From DASVEG01 sp035540495 (lineage in GTDB: Bacteria > Actinomycetota > Acidimicrobiia > Acidimicrobiales > CADCTF01), in the NCBI GenBank assembly GCA_035540495.1, contig DATLGL010000061.1, positions 41,142 to 105,141 of the forward strand: 64,000 nt of DNA, in the 5' to 3' direction. Position 1 is the stretch's first letter; each line of letters begins with the position of its first letter. The position numbers were made by a program, and so were the translations under genes. A model generated the notes under the pieces. The model did not search any database, was not told where the DNA came from, and saw only the letters and a list, made by a program, of their open reading frames with translations. Shown piece after piece: positions 43,871 through 52,760 of this stretch.

Positions 43871-45064
43871 TCACGCCTTGAGCACGACCACCGCGATGTC
43901 GTCGCGAGCATCACCGTTCTGGAAGTCGAGCACCCGGTCGACGACGGCGTCGGCGACCTCCTGCGCACCCTGACCGTTCGTCTCCTGCAGCACCGCGAGG
44001 AGGGCGTCTTCACCGAAGAACTGGCTCCCTGACCTCGCCTCGAGGACCCCGTCGGTGACCAGCACCAGCGCGTCGCCCGGCGCCAGCGTCGCCGTCGTGT
44101 CGTGGAGGTCGACTCGATCGAGCATCCCCAGCAGCGAGCCGACGATGCCGATCTTCGCCGTCGACCCGTCGCCTCGGAGGAGGATGGGCAGGTGGTGCCC
44201 ACCGCACGACACCACGACCTCGTGGCTGCCGGGCCGCGGCTCGACGAACGACAGCACCGCCGTGCAGAAGCGGTCGGGGTCGTGGCGGAGCGCCGCATCG
44301 TGCACCGACGCGAGCACCTGCGACGGGCTCACGGTCCGCGCCGCCTCCGCTCGAACGGTGTAACGCGCCATCGCCGTCATCGTCGCAGCGACCGCGCCCT
44401 TGCCCGCGACGTCTCCGAGCACGATCCCCCACGATCCACGGCCCGTGTCGAAGACGTCGTAGAAGTCGCCGCCGACCTCGCTCCCGTCACCGGCGGGGCG
44501 GTACCGGCCAGCCACGTCGAGACCCGGGATCGCCGGGATCTCCGGTGGCAGGAACGTCGACTGGAGGACCTGCGCCAGCGTCCGTGCCCTCGCTTCAGAC
44601 TCCTCGGCCCGATGGCGCGCTGCGACGAGCTCGCGCTCGTAGGCGCGGCGCTCGCGCGCATCGAAGATCGCGATGCGGATCAGTCGTGGCGCGCCCGCCT
44701 CGTCGTTCACCAGCACCGCGTTGATGAGCACGGGTAGCCGTGTCCGGTCGGCGGTCACGATGTCGACAGCGATCTCCCGCACTCGCCCCTGCATGCGCAG
44801 CGCAGGCCCGAAATGGGTCTCGTAGAAGATGCGATCGCCGACCGCGAGCAGCTCCTGGAACCGCCGAACGCCGACGATGAGCGTCGGGTCGAAACCCGTC
44901 CACGCGAGGAACGTCCGGTTGACCTTGGCGATCGTGCCGTCCGGAAGCACCGACACGTACGCGCATGGTGCGTCCTCGTAGAGCTCCTCGGGATCGTCCT
45001 CCGTCAGCGCGACGTAGAACGGGCTGTCTTCGTGTGGCTGTGCCGTGGCGCTCCGATCAGGCAG
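43871..45064 (-). CDS. RsbP-like PAS-PP2C phosphatase (start uncertain)
   Basis: About 397 residues: PAS domain (DAPCAYVSVLPDGTIAKVNR onward), a coiled linker (RAYERELVAARHRAEESEAR) and a SpoIIE-type PP2C with EVGGDFYDVF, IVLGDVAGKG and LVLVTDGVLEARSG. RsbP, when activated by RsbQ, dephosphorylates the anti-anti-sigma factor. No ATG, GTG or TTG sits in frame between the RsbQ stop and the PAS domain; the coordinate uses CTG 45064. Alternatives are GTG 45175 (119 bp inside rsbQ) or GTG 44956 (loses the PAS start). Confidence 0.8.
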   Translation of the reverse strand: MPDRSATAQPHEDSPFYVALTEDDPEELYEDAPCAYVSVLPDGTIAKVNRTFLAWTGFDPTLIVGVRRFQELLAVGDRIFYETHFGPALRMQGRVREIAVDIVTADRTRLPVLINAVLVNDEAGAPRLIRIAIFDARERRAYERELVAARHRAEESEARARTLAQVLQSTFLPPEIPAIPGLDVAGRYRPAGDGSEVGGDFYDVFDTGRGSWGIVLGDVAGKGAVAATMTAMARYTVRAEAARTVSPSQVLASVHDAALRHDPDRFCTAVLSFVEPRPGSHEVVVSCGGHHLPILLRGDGSTAKIGIVGSLLGMLDRVDLHDTTATLAPGDALVLVTDGVLEARSGSQFFGEDALLAVLQETNGQGAQEVADAVVDRVLDFQNGDARDDIAVVVLKA

Positions 45065-45872
45065 CCGCGGCGAGGAAGCGACGGATCGCCTCCGTCGTCT
45101 CCTGCGGCGCGCTGAGGTTCGGGCAGTGGCCGGTGGCGTGCAGCTTGACGAACGTGCTGCCGGCGATCCGCTCATGGACGTATTTGCCCACCGAGTCCGG
45201 GGCGATGACGTCGTCAGAGCACTGGAGCACGAGCGTCGGTACGGACACCCCTGCGAGATCTGCGCGGTTGTCGGACAGGAACGTGGCGCGAGCGAACCTG
45301 GCCTGGATCTGGGGATCGGCTCGACAGAAGCTCTCGGTGAGCTCGGCGCCGAGCTCTGGGCGGTCGCCGTTGCCCATGATCACGGGAGCCATCTGGCTCG
45401 ACCAGCCGAGGTAGTTGCTCTCGAGGGAGCTGAGCAACCCCTCGATGTCGGCCTCCTCGAAGCCGCCTTCGTAGTCGTCGGCGTTGATGTATCGAGGCGA
45501 CGGACCGACGAGCACGAGAGCGCCGATCCGCTGTGGCACCCGTGCCGCGGCGAGCACACCGATCATCGAGCTGACGGAGTGACCGACGAACACCGCATCG
45601 CGGAGGTCGAGCGCCTCCAGGATCTCCACGACGTCGAGCGCGTACCCCGACAACGACGCATAGCGGTCGGCGTCGTAAGCGGACGAGTCGGAGTTGCCTG
45701 CTCCGACGTAGTCGAACAGGACCGTCCGGTAGGAGTCGCGAAACGACGGCTCGACGAACCGCCACATGTTCTGGTCGCATCCGAAGCCGTGGGCGAACAC
45801 GATCGGTCGCCCGGACTCGACGCCACCGAGCACCACGTTGTTCCGCGCCACGATGTCGGTCACCCGCATCAC
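45057..45872 (-). CDS. rsbQ: RsbQ-type alpha/beta hydrolase
   Basis: 271 residues, very close to B. subtilis RsbQ, the energy-stress activator of RsbP. The nucleophile elbow VFVGHSVSSMIGVLAAARVP holds S99; GPSPRYINADDYEGGFEEAD, LQCSDDVIAP (acid) and ATGHCPN (His) complete the triad. RsbQ probably hydrolyses a small hydrophobic molecule and passes a signal to RsbP's PAS domain. RsbP follows directly downstream, the same order as in Bacillus. GTG start at 45872. Confidence 0.92.
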   Translation of the reverse strand: MMRVTDIVARNNVVLGGVESGRPIVFAHGFGCDQNMWRFVEPSFRDSYRTVLFDYVGAGNSDSSAYDADRYASLSGYALDVVEILEALDLRDAVFVGHSVSSMIGVLAAARVPQRIGALVLVGPSPRYINADDYEGGFEEADIEGLLSSLESNYLGWSSQMAPVIMGNGDRPELGAELTESFCRADPQIQARFARATFLSDNRADLAGVSVPTLVLQCSDDVIAPDSVGKYVHERIAGSTFVKLHATGHCPNLSAPQETTEAIRRFLAAAA

Positions 45873-45942
45873 CCTATGCCCGCGTCCGGTCCGTGTCTCC
45901 TGCGGAATTATGACCGAATGGTGCTGATGCCAGCCAGCGAGG

Positions 45943-47607
45943 TCAGGGTGAGTAACGAAGCGCGAGCAGGCAGACGTCGTCCTCCGGGTCGTCCGAGGCA
46001 GCGACCGTTGTGAGCCGGTCGACGAGAACCTCGACGGGGTCCCGCACGAGCTCGCGGCACGAGGACGCGAAGGCGCGCAACCGGTCGTCGAGGGCGACGC
46101 CGCGGCGCTCGACGAGCCCGTCGGTGTAGAGGAGCATCGTCGCGCCAGGGGTCAGAGCACCTCGCTGCCCGGCGCGGTAGCTGCTGCGGGTCACGCCGAG
46201 CGGCGGATCCACGCCCTCGAGGTACGTGCATGCATCGGTTGCGATCACCAGCGGCGGTGGGTGGCCAGCGTTGACGAACTCGAAGCTGCCGTCGCTCGGA
46301 TCGAGGGCGACGATCGTCGCGGTCACGAACACCTCCGCCTCGCCGGCCGAGAACAGCCGGGTCACCTTCGACGCGATCTCGTGGGGCGGGCAGCCCTCGA
46401 CGGCATACGCGCGGAACGCGTGCCGTGCCTCCGCCATCGTCGACGCTGCGGTCACGCCGTGCCCGGCGACGTCGCCGACCGCAACGACCAGCCGCCCTGA
46501 CGTGACGATCGCGTCGTACCAGTCGCCGCCCACCCTCGCCCACCGCGCCGCAGGAACAAGCCGCGCTGCGAGCTCTACGCCGTCCACCGTCGGAACGTCG
46601 TCGGGGAGGATCGTGCGGCGGAGCGCGTCGGCGACGACCCGCTCACGGTCGAACGTGAGCGCGTGGTCGAGGGCGACGCCGGCCCGTGCCGCGAGCTCGG
46701 TCGCGGCCGCAACGTCGAACGCACCGGGAGCGCTTCGGCCCTCCCCCACCGCGAAGGCCAGCACGCCGAGAGGCTGTTCGTCGCCACCGAGCAGCGGGAC
46801 CGCGAGCCCGGAGTGGATGCGGAGGCGACGGAAGACCTCGTAGAGCCCTTCGGGCGCGTTGGCCCGGAGCCGGTCAGGGTCACCTGTGCTGACGATCTGG
46901 ATCGCCGACGTGCGGAAGGCTTCCGCGGCGGGCGAATCGCCGTCGGCTCGCAGCGAAGGCAGATCGGGCGGGCTCTCGTGAACCACGGTGCCATCGGGCT
47001 CCCGGTACGCCGCCGCCGCCCTCTCCAACATCCCGTCGCGGTGGAGGTACGCCGTCGCCCAGTCTGCGACCTCCGGGACGGCCAGGTTGACCAGCGCGGC
47101 GAGCACGTCACGCACCTCGAGCGAGCCAGTAAGGCTGCGAGCCGCGCGGGCGACGAACTCCAACCGTGACTGCGCGAGCTGCGCGGCCTCCCGAGCGGCA
47201 CGTTCGGCCTCGAGGTCCTGGCCCGCCCGCGTCGCCGCCTCGACGACGTCGGTCGTCTCCCAGAACACGTTGGCCACCGCCACGACCCTGCCGTCATCGT
47301 CGTGCAGCGGGTAGAAGTGCTCGGCCGCGCTGCGAGGCGACGACTCGCCGGGGATCGTCGATGTCGACATCACCGTCTCGGGCTCATCGCGCTGCGCGAC
47401 GCGGGCGACGATCGCCGTGTGACTGTCGGCGAGGTAGGGGACGACGTCGGCGATCGTCTTCCCGACGTGTTCCTCTGGCGTCAGGCCGTTGATCGACGCG
47501 ACCAGCTGGCTCACCCAGAGGTACCGGCCCTCGACGTCGAACACGCACATGCCGGCGGGCGACTGGCGCATCAGCTCGTCGAGCGACAGCGGCAGACCAT
47601 CGAGCAC
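45943..47607 (-). CDS. PAS-GAF sensor with SpoIIE-type PP2C phosphatase
   Basis: 554 residues: PAS (10-130), coiled linker, GAF (150-310) and PP2C_SIG (335-554) with RVGGDWYDAIV, VAVGDVAGHGV, FVNAGHPPPL and LLYTDGLVERRG. A third PP2C phosphatase near the RsbQ-RsbP pair, likewise expected to act on STAS-domain anti-anti-sigma factors, though none is in this window. GTG start. Soluble, no membrane helix. Confidence 0.88.
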   Translation of the reverse strand: MLDGLPLSLDELMRQSPAGMCVFDVEGRYLWVSQLVASINGLTPEEHVGKTIADVVPYLADSHTAIVARVAQRDEPETVMSTSTIPGESSPRSAAEHFYPLHDDDGRVVAVANVFWETTDVVEAATRAGQDLEAERAAREAAQLAQSRLEFVARAARSLTGSLEVRDVLAALVNLAVPEVADWATAYLHRDGMLERAAAAYREPDGTVVHESPPDLPSLRADGDSPAAEAFRTSAIQIVSTGDPDRLRANAPEGLYEVFRRLRIHSGLAVPLLGGDEQPLGVLAFAVGEGRSAPGAFDVAAATELAARAGVALDHALTFDRERVVADALRRTILPDDVPTVDGVELAARLVPAARWARVGGDWYDAIVTSGRLVVAVGDVAGHGVTAASTMAEARHAFRAYAVEGCPPHEIASKVTRLFSAGEAEVFVTATIVALDPSDGSFEFVNAGHPPPLVIATDACTYLEGVDPPLGVTRSSYRAGQRGALTPGATMLLYTDGLVERRGVALDDRLRAFASSCRELVRDPVEVLVDRLTTVAASDDPEDDVCLLALRYSP

Positions 47608-47678
47608 GGGCGACAGTGTGGCAAGCGGCGCCGCGAAATGCGGAGCCGGAGCGAGCCTCCGGCAATACCCACTGGCAC

Positions 47679-48608
47679 TCAGTGGCGGTCGATCGCAGCC
47701 AGCCGGCGACGGACGAGCCCTTCGTAGGCTCGATCAGCGAGCAGGACGGCGTTCGCCGCGGCGTTCACCAGTTCGAGCATCTCGACGATCCACAGTCTTT
47801 CGTCCCACGCCTGGTCGTCCACCCGCACCTCGCGATACCCGGCGATGAAGGCGGCTTCGGCGGCGGGATGCTCGGGGAACACGTGCAGCCGAAGGCGCAC
47901 GAGGTCGACCGGCGCGTCCCAGCCCTCGGCCATGTCGAAGTCGAGGAGCGCGAGGAGCGACCCGTCTTCACGGGCGATCACGTTGTCGAGGTGGAGGTCG
48001 CGGTGACACACCACCGCGCAAGCGTGATCGGCGACCGCCGCCGCTGCGCTGACGATCGTCGTCGCGAAGCGATCGAGGTACGCGGCGTCGAACGCGCCCG
48101 CACCCGAGGAACGCTCCACGATCTGCTCCGATCTGTACGCGACGTATTCGTCCCACCGATCGAACGTGGGCGCCGACCCGTCGAGTCGCGACGTGAAGCG
48201 ATCGACGTGCTGGCCATGAAGCATGGCGGCGGCTCGGCCGAGGTCGCCGAGCAGCCGCTCCGGATGGCGCGCGACCGCCGCCGGCCCGGGTACACCGTCG
48301 ATCCACTCGAACATCCGCATCACCGAACCGCCGAGCGCGTCGCATGACGGGTCGAAGTGGATCAGCTGGGGAGTCGGCACGCCGATCTGTCGTGCCAGTT
48401 CCTGCGCGCCGCCGGTGGCCGCCCATTTCGACGCCGAAGCGGCGGGACCGATCTTGGCGATGAACCGCTCGCCATCGGCCGTCGTGACCCTCCAGTTCTC
48501 GTTCCCATAACCGGCAGCGATGTGGCTCGCGTCGTCGATGCGCACCCCGAGCGCATCGGCTGCCACGTCTCGCACCACCGCTGGCGAGTGGCGGGCCGGT
48601 CTCGACAC
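47679..48608 (-). CDS. Aminoglycoside-phosphotransferase-fold (APH/choline kinase) protein
   Basis: 309 residues. GYGNENWRVTTADGERFIAK is the ATP-binding lobe; VVCHRDLHLDNVIAREDG is the catalytic loop and ALLDFDMAEGW the metal-binding Asp. The family phosphorylates small alcohols or sugars; resistance function should not be assumed. GTG start. Divergent from the SDR gene with 50 bp between. Confidence 0.87.
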   Translation of the reverse strand: MSRPARHSPAVVRDVAADALGVRIDDASHIAAGYGNENWRVTTADGERFIAKIGPAASASKWAATGGAQELARQIGVPTPQLIHFDPSCDALGGSVMRMFEWIDGVPGPAAVARHPERLLGDLGRAAAMLHGQHVDRFTSRLDGSAPTFDRWDEYVAYRSEQIVERSSGAGAFDAAYLDRFATTIVSAAAAVADHACAVVCHRDLHLDNVIAREDGSLLALLDFDMAEGWDAPVDLVRLRLHVFPEHPAAEAAFIAGYREVRVDDQAWDERLWIVEMLELVNAAANAVLLADRAYEGLVRRRLAAIDRH

Positions 48609-48658
48609 GGCGGCGACGCTACGGCGAACATCTCGCCCGACGACAGGAGGTTTCGGCG

Positions 48659-49567
48659 ATGGAACTGCACAACCGGGTGGCCGTGGTGACGGGCGGCGCG
48701 AGCGGAATCGGCCGCGCGCTCGCCCTCGCCGCGGCAGCGGAGGGCGCTCGCGGCGTGGTCGTCGCCGACCTCGACTCGCAAGGAGCCGATGCGGTCGCCA
48801 AGGAGATCGAAGCCACCGGTGGCGCGGCCAAGGCCGTCCGCTGCGACGTCAGCGTCGAGGACGACGTGCGGGCGCTGGTCGCGACCGCAGAGTCGACGTA
48901 CGGCCCGGTTGACGCCTTCTTCGCCAACGCCGGCGTGTTGGTGGGCGGCGGCTTCGACGCCCCCGAGGAGCTGTGGGATCGCGCCTGGTCGATCAACGTG
49001 AAGAGCCACATCTACGCGGCGCGTGCGGTCGTGCCCGGGATGCTCGAGCGGGGAGAGGGCTATCTCGTCCACACCGCATCGGCCGCTGGGCTGCTCATGC
49101 AGCTCGGTGCGGCCCCGTACACGGTGTCGAAGCATGCGATCGTCTCGTTCGCCGAGTACCTCTCCGTGACCCACCACGCGCAAGGCCTGCGGGTGTCATG
49201 CCTGTGCCCGCAGGCGGTCGCGACGAACCTCGGCACGACAAGCCGCGACGTCCTCGCCGGCCGGGAGCCCCACAGCGAAGCGCGGCCGTCAGCCCAGGAG
49301 GCGACGGTGGCGGCGGGCCCGCTCGCCGGAACAGAGGCGCTTCGCGGCACCGCGGCCTCCGACGGCGTCGTCACGCCCGAGCGGTGCGCGGAGCTCGTCA
49401 TCGAGGCGATGCGCGAGGAGCGCTTCCTCGTGCTGCCCCACCCGGAGGTGGCGACGTACGAGCAGCACCGGGCGGGCGATCGTGAGCGGTGGCTCCGGGG
49501 GATGCGCCGAGCGCAGGCCCAACTCGCGTCGTTCTTCTCGGGCGACCGGGCGCGCCCGGGGAACTGA
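48659..49567 (+). CDS. Short-chain dehydrogenase/reductase
   Basis: 302 residues. VVTGGASGIGRALALAAAAEG binds the dinucleotide and VVADLDSQGA selects NAD; NAGV, Ser in HTASAAGLL and Tyr-Lys in APYTVSKHAIVSF complete the active site. The C-terminal ~60 residues exceed the minimal SDR. Alcohol or keto substrate unknown. Confidence 0.87.
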   Translation: MELHNRVAVVTGGASGIGRALALAAAAEGARGVVVADLDSQGADAVAKEIEATGGAAKAVRCDVSVEDDVRALVATAESTYGPVDAFFANAGVLVGGGFDAPEELWDRAWSINVKSHIYAARAVVPGMLERGEGYLVHTASAAGLLMQLGAAPYTVSKHAIVSFAEYLSVTHHAQGLRVSCLCPQAVATNLGTTSRDVLAGREPHSEARPSAQEATVAAGPLAGTEALRGTAASDGVVTPERCAELVIEAMREERFLVLPHPEVATYEQHRAGDRERWLRGMRRAQAQLASFFSGDRARPGN

Positions 49568-49582
49568 CGCCACACTGTGTTC

Positions 49583-49831
49583 ATGGCTGACTCCGACAAG
49601 GACGACGAACAGATCGGCAAGACGGCGGGCATGTTCGCTGGCATGGCAGCCGGCGCCCGGATCGGCTCTGCCGCAGTGCCCATCCCGCTCGTCGGGCCGT
49701 TCCTCGGCAGCGTCGCCGGTGCGGTTCTCGGCGGAGAGGCCGGCAAGCGCGTGGGCCGCGCGGCGCTGAAGGGCGGACGTGCCTTCGTCGAGGCCCTCAA
49801 GGACGACGACAAGGACAAGAAGAAGGGCTGA
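49583..49831 (+). CDS. Small glycine-zipper membrane protein
   Basis: 82 residues from ATG 49583 (GTG 49577 possible). Acidic N terminus (MADSDKDDEQIGKT), a Gly/Ala zipper region with two hydrophobic stretches (AGMFAGMAAGARIG and VPLIPLVG-like IPLVGPFLGSVAGAVLGG), and a Lys/Asp tail DDDKDKKKG. Resembles glycine-zipper (Omp-anchoring or channel-like) peptides. Ends in the strong hairpin at 49839. Confidence 0.65.
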   Translation: MADSDKDDEQIGKTAGMFAGMAAGARIGSAAVPIPLVGPFLGSVAGAVLGGEAGKRVGRAALKGGRAFVEALKDDDKDKKKG

Positions 49832-49838
49832 GCACGGC

Positions 49839-49887
49839 GATCTGGAGGAAATTCTCCGGGCTGGTGCCGGAGAATTTCCTCCAGATC
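49839..49887. terminator. Perfect 21-base bidirectional terminator hairpin
   Basis: Arms 49839-49859 and 49867-49887 are fully complementary over 21 bases around a 7-base loop. Within the stem, AATT/GGAAATT gives A-T runs that serve as T tracts on both strands. It sits between the tail-to-tail glycine-zipper and UvrD genes, so it probably stops transcription from both sides. Confidence 0.85.
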
Positions 49888-49902
49888 AGCACGGCGGCGC
49901 TG

Positions 49903-51948
49903 CTACGACCAGAGCGCGGCGACGCTCGCCCGGACTCGGTCGGGGCCGCCGGTGATCTCCGAACGGCGGAGCGAGTCGGGCTGAGCCTCGACGTGCTGCT
50001 CGAACAACGATCGGTGCGGTTGGAGGAACCGGCTGACCTGCCCGTAGGTGTGTGCGTCGTCGAGCTGACGGGGCCGGTGGTAGTAGCGAAGCGGATAGGT
50101 GACGTACAGCTCGTCGCGAGCTCTCGTCACGGCGACGTACAGGAGCCGCCGCTCCTCTTCGAGGCCCTCCTGGGTCGACAGCGACATGTCGGATGGCACG
50201 TTCCCATCTGATGCGTGGATCAGGAAGACGACATCCCACTCGCCGCCTTTGGCCGAGTGGATCGTGCTGAGGATCAGGTAGTCGTCGTCGAGGAGCGGCG
50301 GCCCCGCCAGGTCGCTCGTCAGCGTCGGCGGGTCGAGGGTGACGTCGGCGAGGAACGCGGCACGCGACCCTGACGACGCCGCAACACCCTCGAGCTGGTG
50401 CAGATCCTCGAGGCGCACCGCCGCGTCGGGGTACCGCTGCTCGAACAGGGGTGCCGCCGTGATGCGGATCGCCTCGATCTCCTGCGCCGGACCGAGTGGT
50501 TCGCCGTCGCCGGCCGGAGCGAGACACGCTGCGAACGTCGCCCGGAGCACGTCGAGGTCGGCGCCGGAGCGCTTCGGCACGGGCGCCCCGCCGTCGACGA
50601 ATCGCCGCAGTGCGGCGGCATCCGGCAGCGCGAGGTGCTCGATGACCCGGCGGACCGATGCGGGGCCGACGCCGTCGAGCAGGGCCAGCACCCGGTGCCA
50701 CGCCAGCTCGTCGGAGGGGTTCTCGAGGAGCCGGAGGAAGGCGACGAGGTCTTTCACGTGCGCGGTCTCGAGCACCTTGAGCCCGCCGTACTTCACGAAC
50801 GGTACGTTCCGGCGCGCCAGCTCGATCTCGAGGCGCGCGCTGTGGTGCCCGGTGCGGAACAGCACGGCCTGGTCACGCAAGGCGACGCCACGCTCACGGT
50901 GGTCGAGCACGCGATCGCACACGAACTGGGCCTCCGACGACTCGTCGGCCAGCTGGCCCATCGTCGGCCGCGCCGCATGGTGCTCGACGCGGACAGCCCG
51001 CAGCTCCTTGTCGAAGATCCCCTTCGCGTCGGCCAGCACGGCGTTCGCCACGTCGAGTACCGGCTGCACCGACCTGTAGTTGCGCTCGAGCCGCACGAGC
51101 GCCGTAGACGGGAACCGCTCGGGGAACCCGATCATGTTCGCCGACGACGCAGCCCGGAAGCCGTAGATCGCCTGCGCGTCGTCGCCGACCACGAAGAGCC
51201 CGCGACCGTCGGGCACGAGGCCGGCCACCACGTCGGCCTGCAGCACGTTGGTGTCCTGGTACTCGTCGACGAGCACGTGGTCGAAGCGCGCATCGAGATG
51301 GCTGTCGGTGACGAGCGCCCGCCAGTAGAGAAGGATGTCGTCGTAGTCGAGGACGCTGAGCTCGGCCTTGCGCTCGAGGTAGGCGGCGAAGGTGTCGCGG
51401 ATGCCGTCGGCCTCCTGCTCGCACCACGGGAACCGCTCCTTCAGCACCTGGGCGAGCGGTTCCTGGGCGTTCACGACGCGGGAGTAGATGTCGACGAGCG
51501 TCTCCTTCCGCGGGAAGCGGCGGCCACGCTCGGCGAGGCCGAGGTCGGTGCGGATCACGCCGAAGAGGTCGGACGCGTCACCCGCATCCAGGATCGTGAA
51601 CGACGCCGGGAGCCCGAGCGCGTGGCCGTACTCACGCAGGAGACGGTTGCCGATGGCGTGGAACGTGCCGCCCCACACGCGCGCGGTCCGCACCCGGGTG
51701 AGCGCGCCGGCGCGGTGGAGCATCTCCTTCGCGGCGCGGCGGGAGAACGTCAGCAAGAGGATCCGATCGGGGTCGGCGCCGTCCTCGAGCAGCCGCGCCA
51801 CGCGCGCCGCGAGCGTCTTGGTCTTGCCGCTGCCCGCGCCGGCGATGACGAGCACCGGCCCGGGCCCCGCGGTGACGGCCTCGAGCTGCGCCGCGTCGAG
51901 GCCGGTACGCCACGAGCGCTCGTTCCCGACAGATGCAGTTGCGAACAT
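49903..51948 (-). CDS. UvrD/PcrA-like superfamily 1A DNA helicase
   Basis: 681 residues, 3'-5' helicase. Motifs: I VIAGAGSGKTKTLAARVARL, Ia LLTFSRRAAKEML, II VLVDEYQDTN, III VGDDAQAIYGFRAA, IV LVRLERNYRS, V LSTIHSAKGGEWDVVF, VI EERRLLYVAVTRARDELYV. No HRDC domain is seen, unlike mycobacterial UvrD2. Acts in repair or replication-fork processing. ATG start. Confidence 0.92.
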   Translation of the reverse strand: MFATASVGNERSWRTGLDAAQLEAVTAGPGPVLVIAGAGSGKTKTLAARVARLLEDGADPDRILLLTFSRRAAKEMLHRAGALTRVRTARVWGGTFHAIGNRLLREYGHALGLPASFTILDAGDASDLFGVIRTDLGLAERGRRFPRKETLVDIYSRVVNAQEPLAQVLKERFPWCEQEADGIRDTFAAYLERKAELSVLDYDDILLYWRALVTDSHLDARFDHVLVDEYQDTNVLQADVVAGLVPDGRGLFVVGDDAQAIYGFRAASSANMIGFPERFPSTALVRLERNYRSVQPVLDVANAVLADAKGIFDKELRAVRVEHHAARPTMGQLADESSEAQFVCDRVLDHRERGVALRDQAVLFRTGHHSARLEIELARRNVPFVKYGGLKVLETAHVKDLVAFLRLLENPSDELAWHRVLALLDGVGPASVRRVIEHLALPDAAALRRFVDGGAPVPKRSGADLDVLRATFAACLAPAGDGEPLGPAQEIEAIRITAAPLFEQRYPDAAVRLEDLHQLEGVAASSGSRAAFLADVTLDPPTLTSDLAGPPLLDDDYLILSTIHSAKGGEWDVVFLIHASDGNVPSDMSLSTQEGLEEERRLLYVAVTRARDELYVTYPLRYYHRPRQLDDAHTYGQVSRFLQPHRSLFEQHVEAQPDSLRRSEITGGPDRVRASVAALWS

Positions 51949-51992
51949 GTGTTCGATGCTACCGCGACCGCCTGGGCGCCTGCCGGATCAGG

Positions 51993-52673
51993 TCACGACT
52001 TGGTGAGCACCAGGAGGAACTCGAGCTCTCCCTTGTCTCCCACCTGCGCCGGGCCGAAGCTCGGGTTCGGGATCTGCCAGTCGTCGAAGATCACCTCGTA
52101 ACGTCCGGCGACTTCGATGCCCGCCGCGGTCCGCTTCGCCTCGAGCGGGATCACGACGTCGTTCGTGGTCCCCCGCAGGGTGAGCTTCCCCTTGGCCTCG
52201 AACGTCTTGGTCTGACCGGCCGCCGGGAGCTCACCGAGCTCGATCGGCTCCGACAGCTCGAACCTGGCCGTCGGGTGGTTGGCGACGTCCATGATCCGAC
52301 CACGGAACTGGTTGTCGCGCCGGCTCTCGTCGCTCGTGACGGTTTCGAGGTGCACGGTGAAGTTCCCATCCGTGACGGTGCGCCCGTCGATCGTCATCGC
52401 GCCCTCGACGTCGTCGGTGCGCCCGACGGCGGTCGTCTCCTGGCCGAAGAGGATCTCGGGCACGCGATAGCCGGCCTGGCTTCCCTCCCCGATCGTCCAC
52501 GTGCCCGAGATGTCGGCGTCGATGGCGCTGTCCCCGCCAGCATCTTCGCCATCGACCGAGAGCCGCTCCGGTGCGTCGCCGGCGATGAAGTTGACGTAGA
52601 CGAACGATCCGGCGACACCGAGCGCCACGAGAGCCACCGGCACGATCACGACCCACTTGAGACGTCCCATCAC
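51993..52673 (-). CDS. Membrane-anchored YceI-like lipid-binding protein
   Basis: 226 residues. One N-terminal helix (VVIVPVALVALGVAGSFVYV) anchors an extracytoplasmic YceI barrel (SGTWTIGEGSQAGYRVPEIL, RGRIMDVANHPTARFELSEP, KLTLRGTTNDVVIPLEAK). YceI proteins bind polyisoprenoids or other lipids. 44 bp after uvrD's start on the same strand; divergent from the acyl-CoA dehydrogenase. Confidence 0.9.
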   Translation of the reverse strand: MMGRLKWVVIVPVALVALGVAGSFVYVNFIAGDAPERLSVDGEDAGGDSAIDADISGTWTIGEGSQAGYRVPEILFGQETTAVGRTDDVEGAMTIDGRTVTDGNFTVHLETVTSDESRRDNQFRGRIMDVANHPTARFELSEPIELGELPAAGQTKTFEAKGKLTLRGTTNDVVIPLEAKRTAAGIEVAGRYEVIFDDWQIPNPSFGPAQVGDKGELEFLLVLTKS

Positions 52674-52723
52674 AGCGACCGTACGCGGCGCCCTGCCGAT
52701 AGCGGTCGCGGCTTCCGACCCAA

Positions 52724-52741
52724 CTTGACCGCTCAGTCAAG
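52724..52741. promoter_or_regulatory. TetR-type palindrome before the acyl-CoA dehydrogenase
   Basis: CTTGACCGCTCAGTCAAG: perfect 6-base arms (CTTGAC/GTCAAG) with an inner G/C pair, the TTGACyGnnCrGTCAA shape common for TetR regulators of lipid genes in actinobacteria. 19 bases before the GTG at 52761. Confidence 0.6.
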
Positions 52742-52760
52742 AGAGGGGGAAGCTTGGTCC

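Noticed and set aside
47679..48608. Antibiotic resistance kinase
   Set aside because: Only the APH fold is shown; housekeeping kinases share it and there is no resistance context.
51933..52760. Upstream extension of the acyl-CoA dehydrogenase
   Set aside because: Antisense to YceI; GTG 52761 has a ribosome site and matches the domain start.
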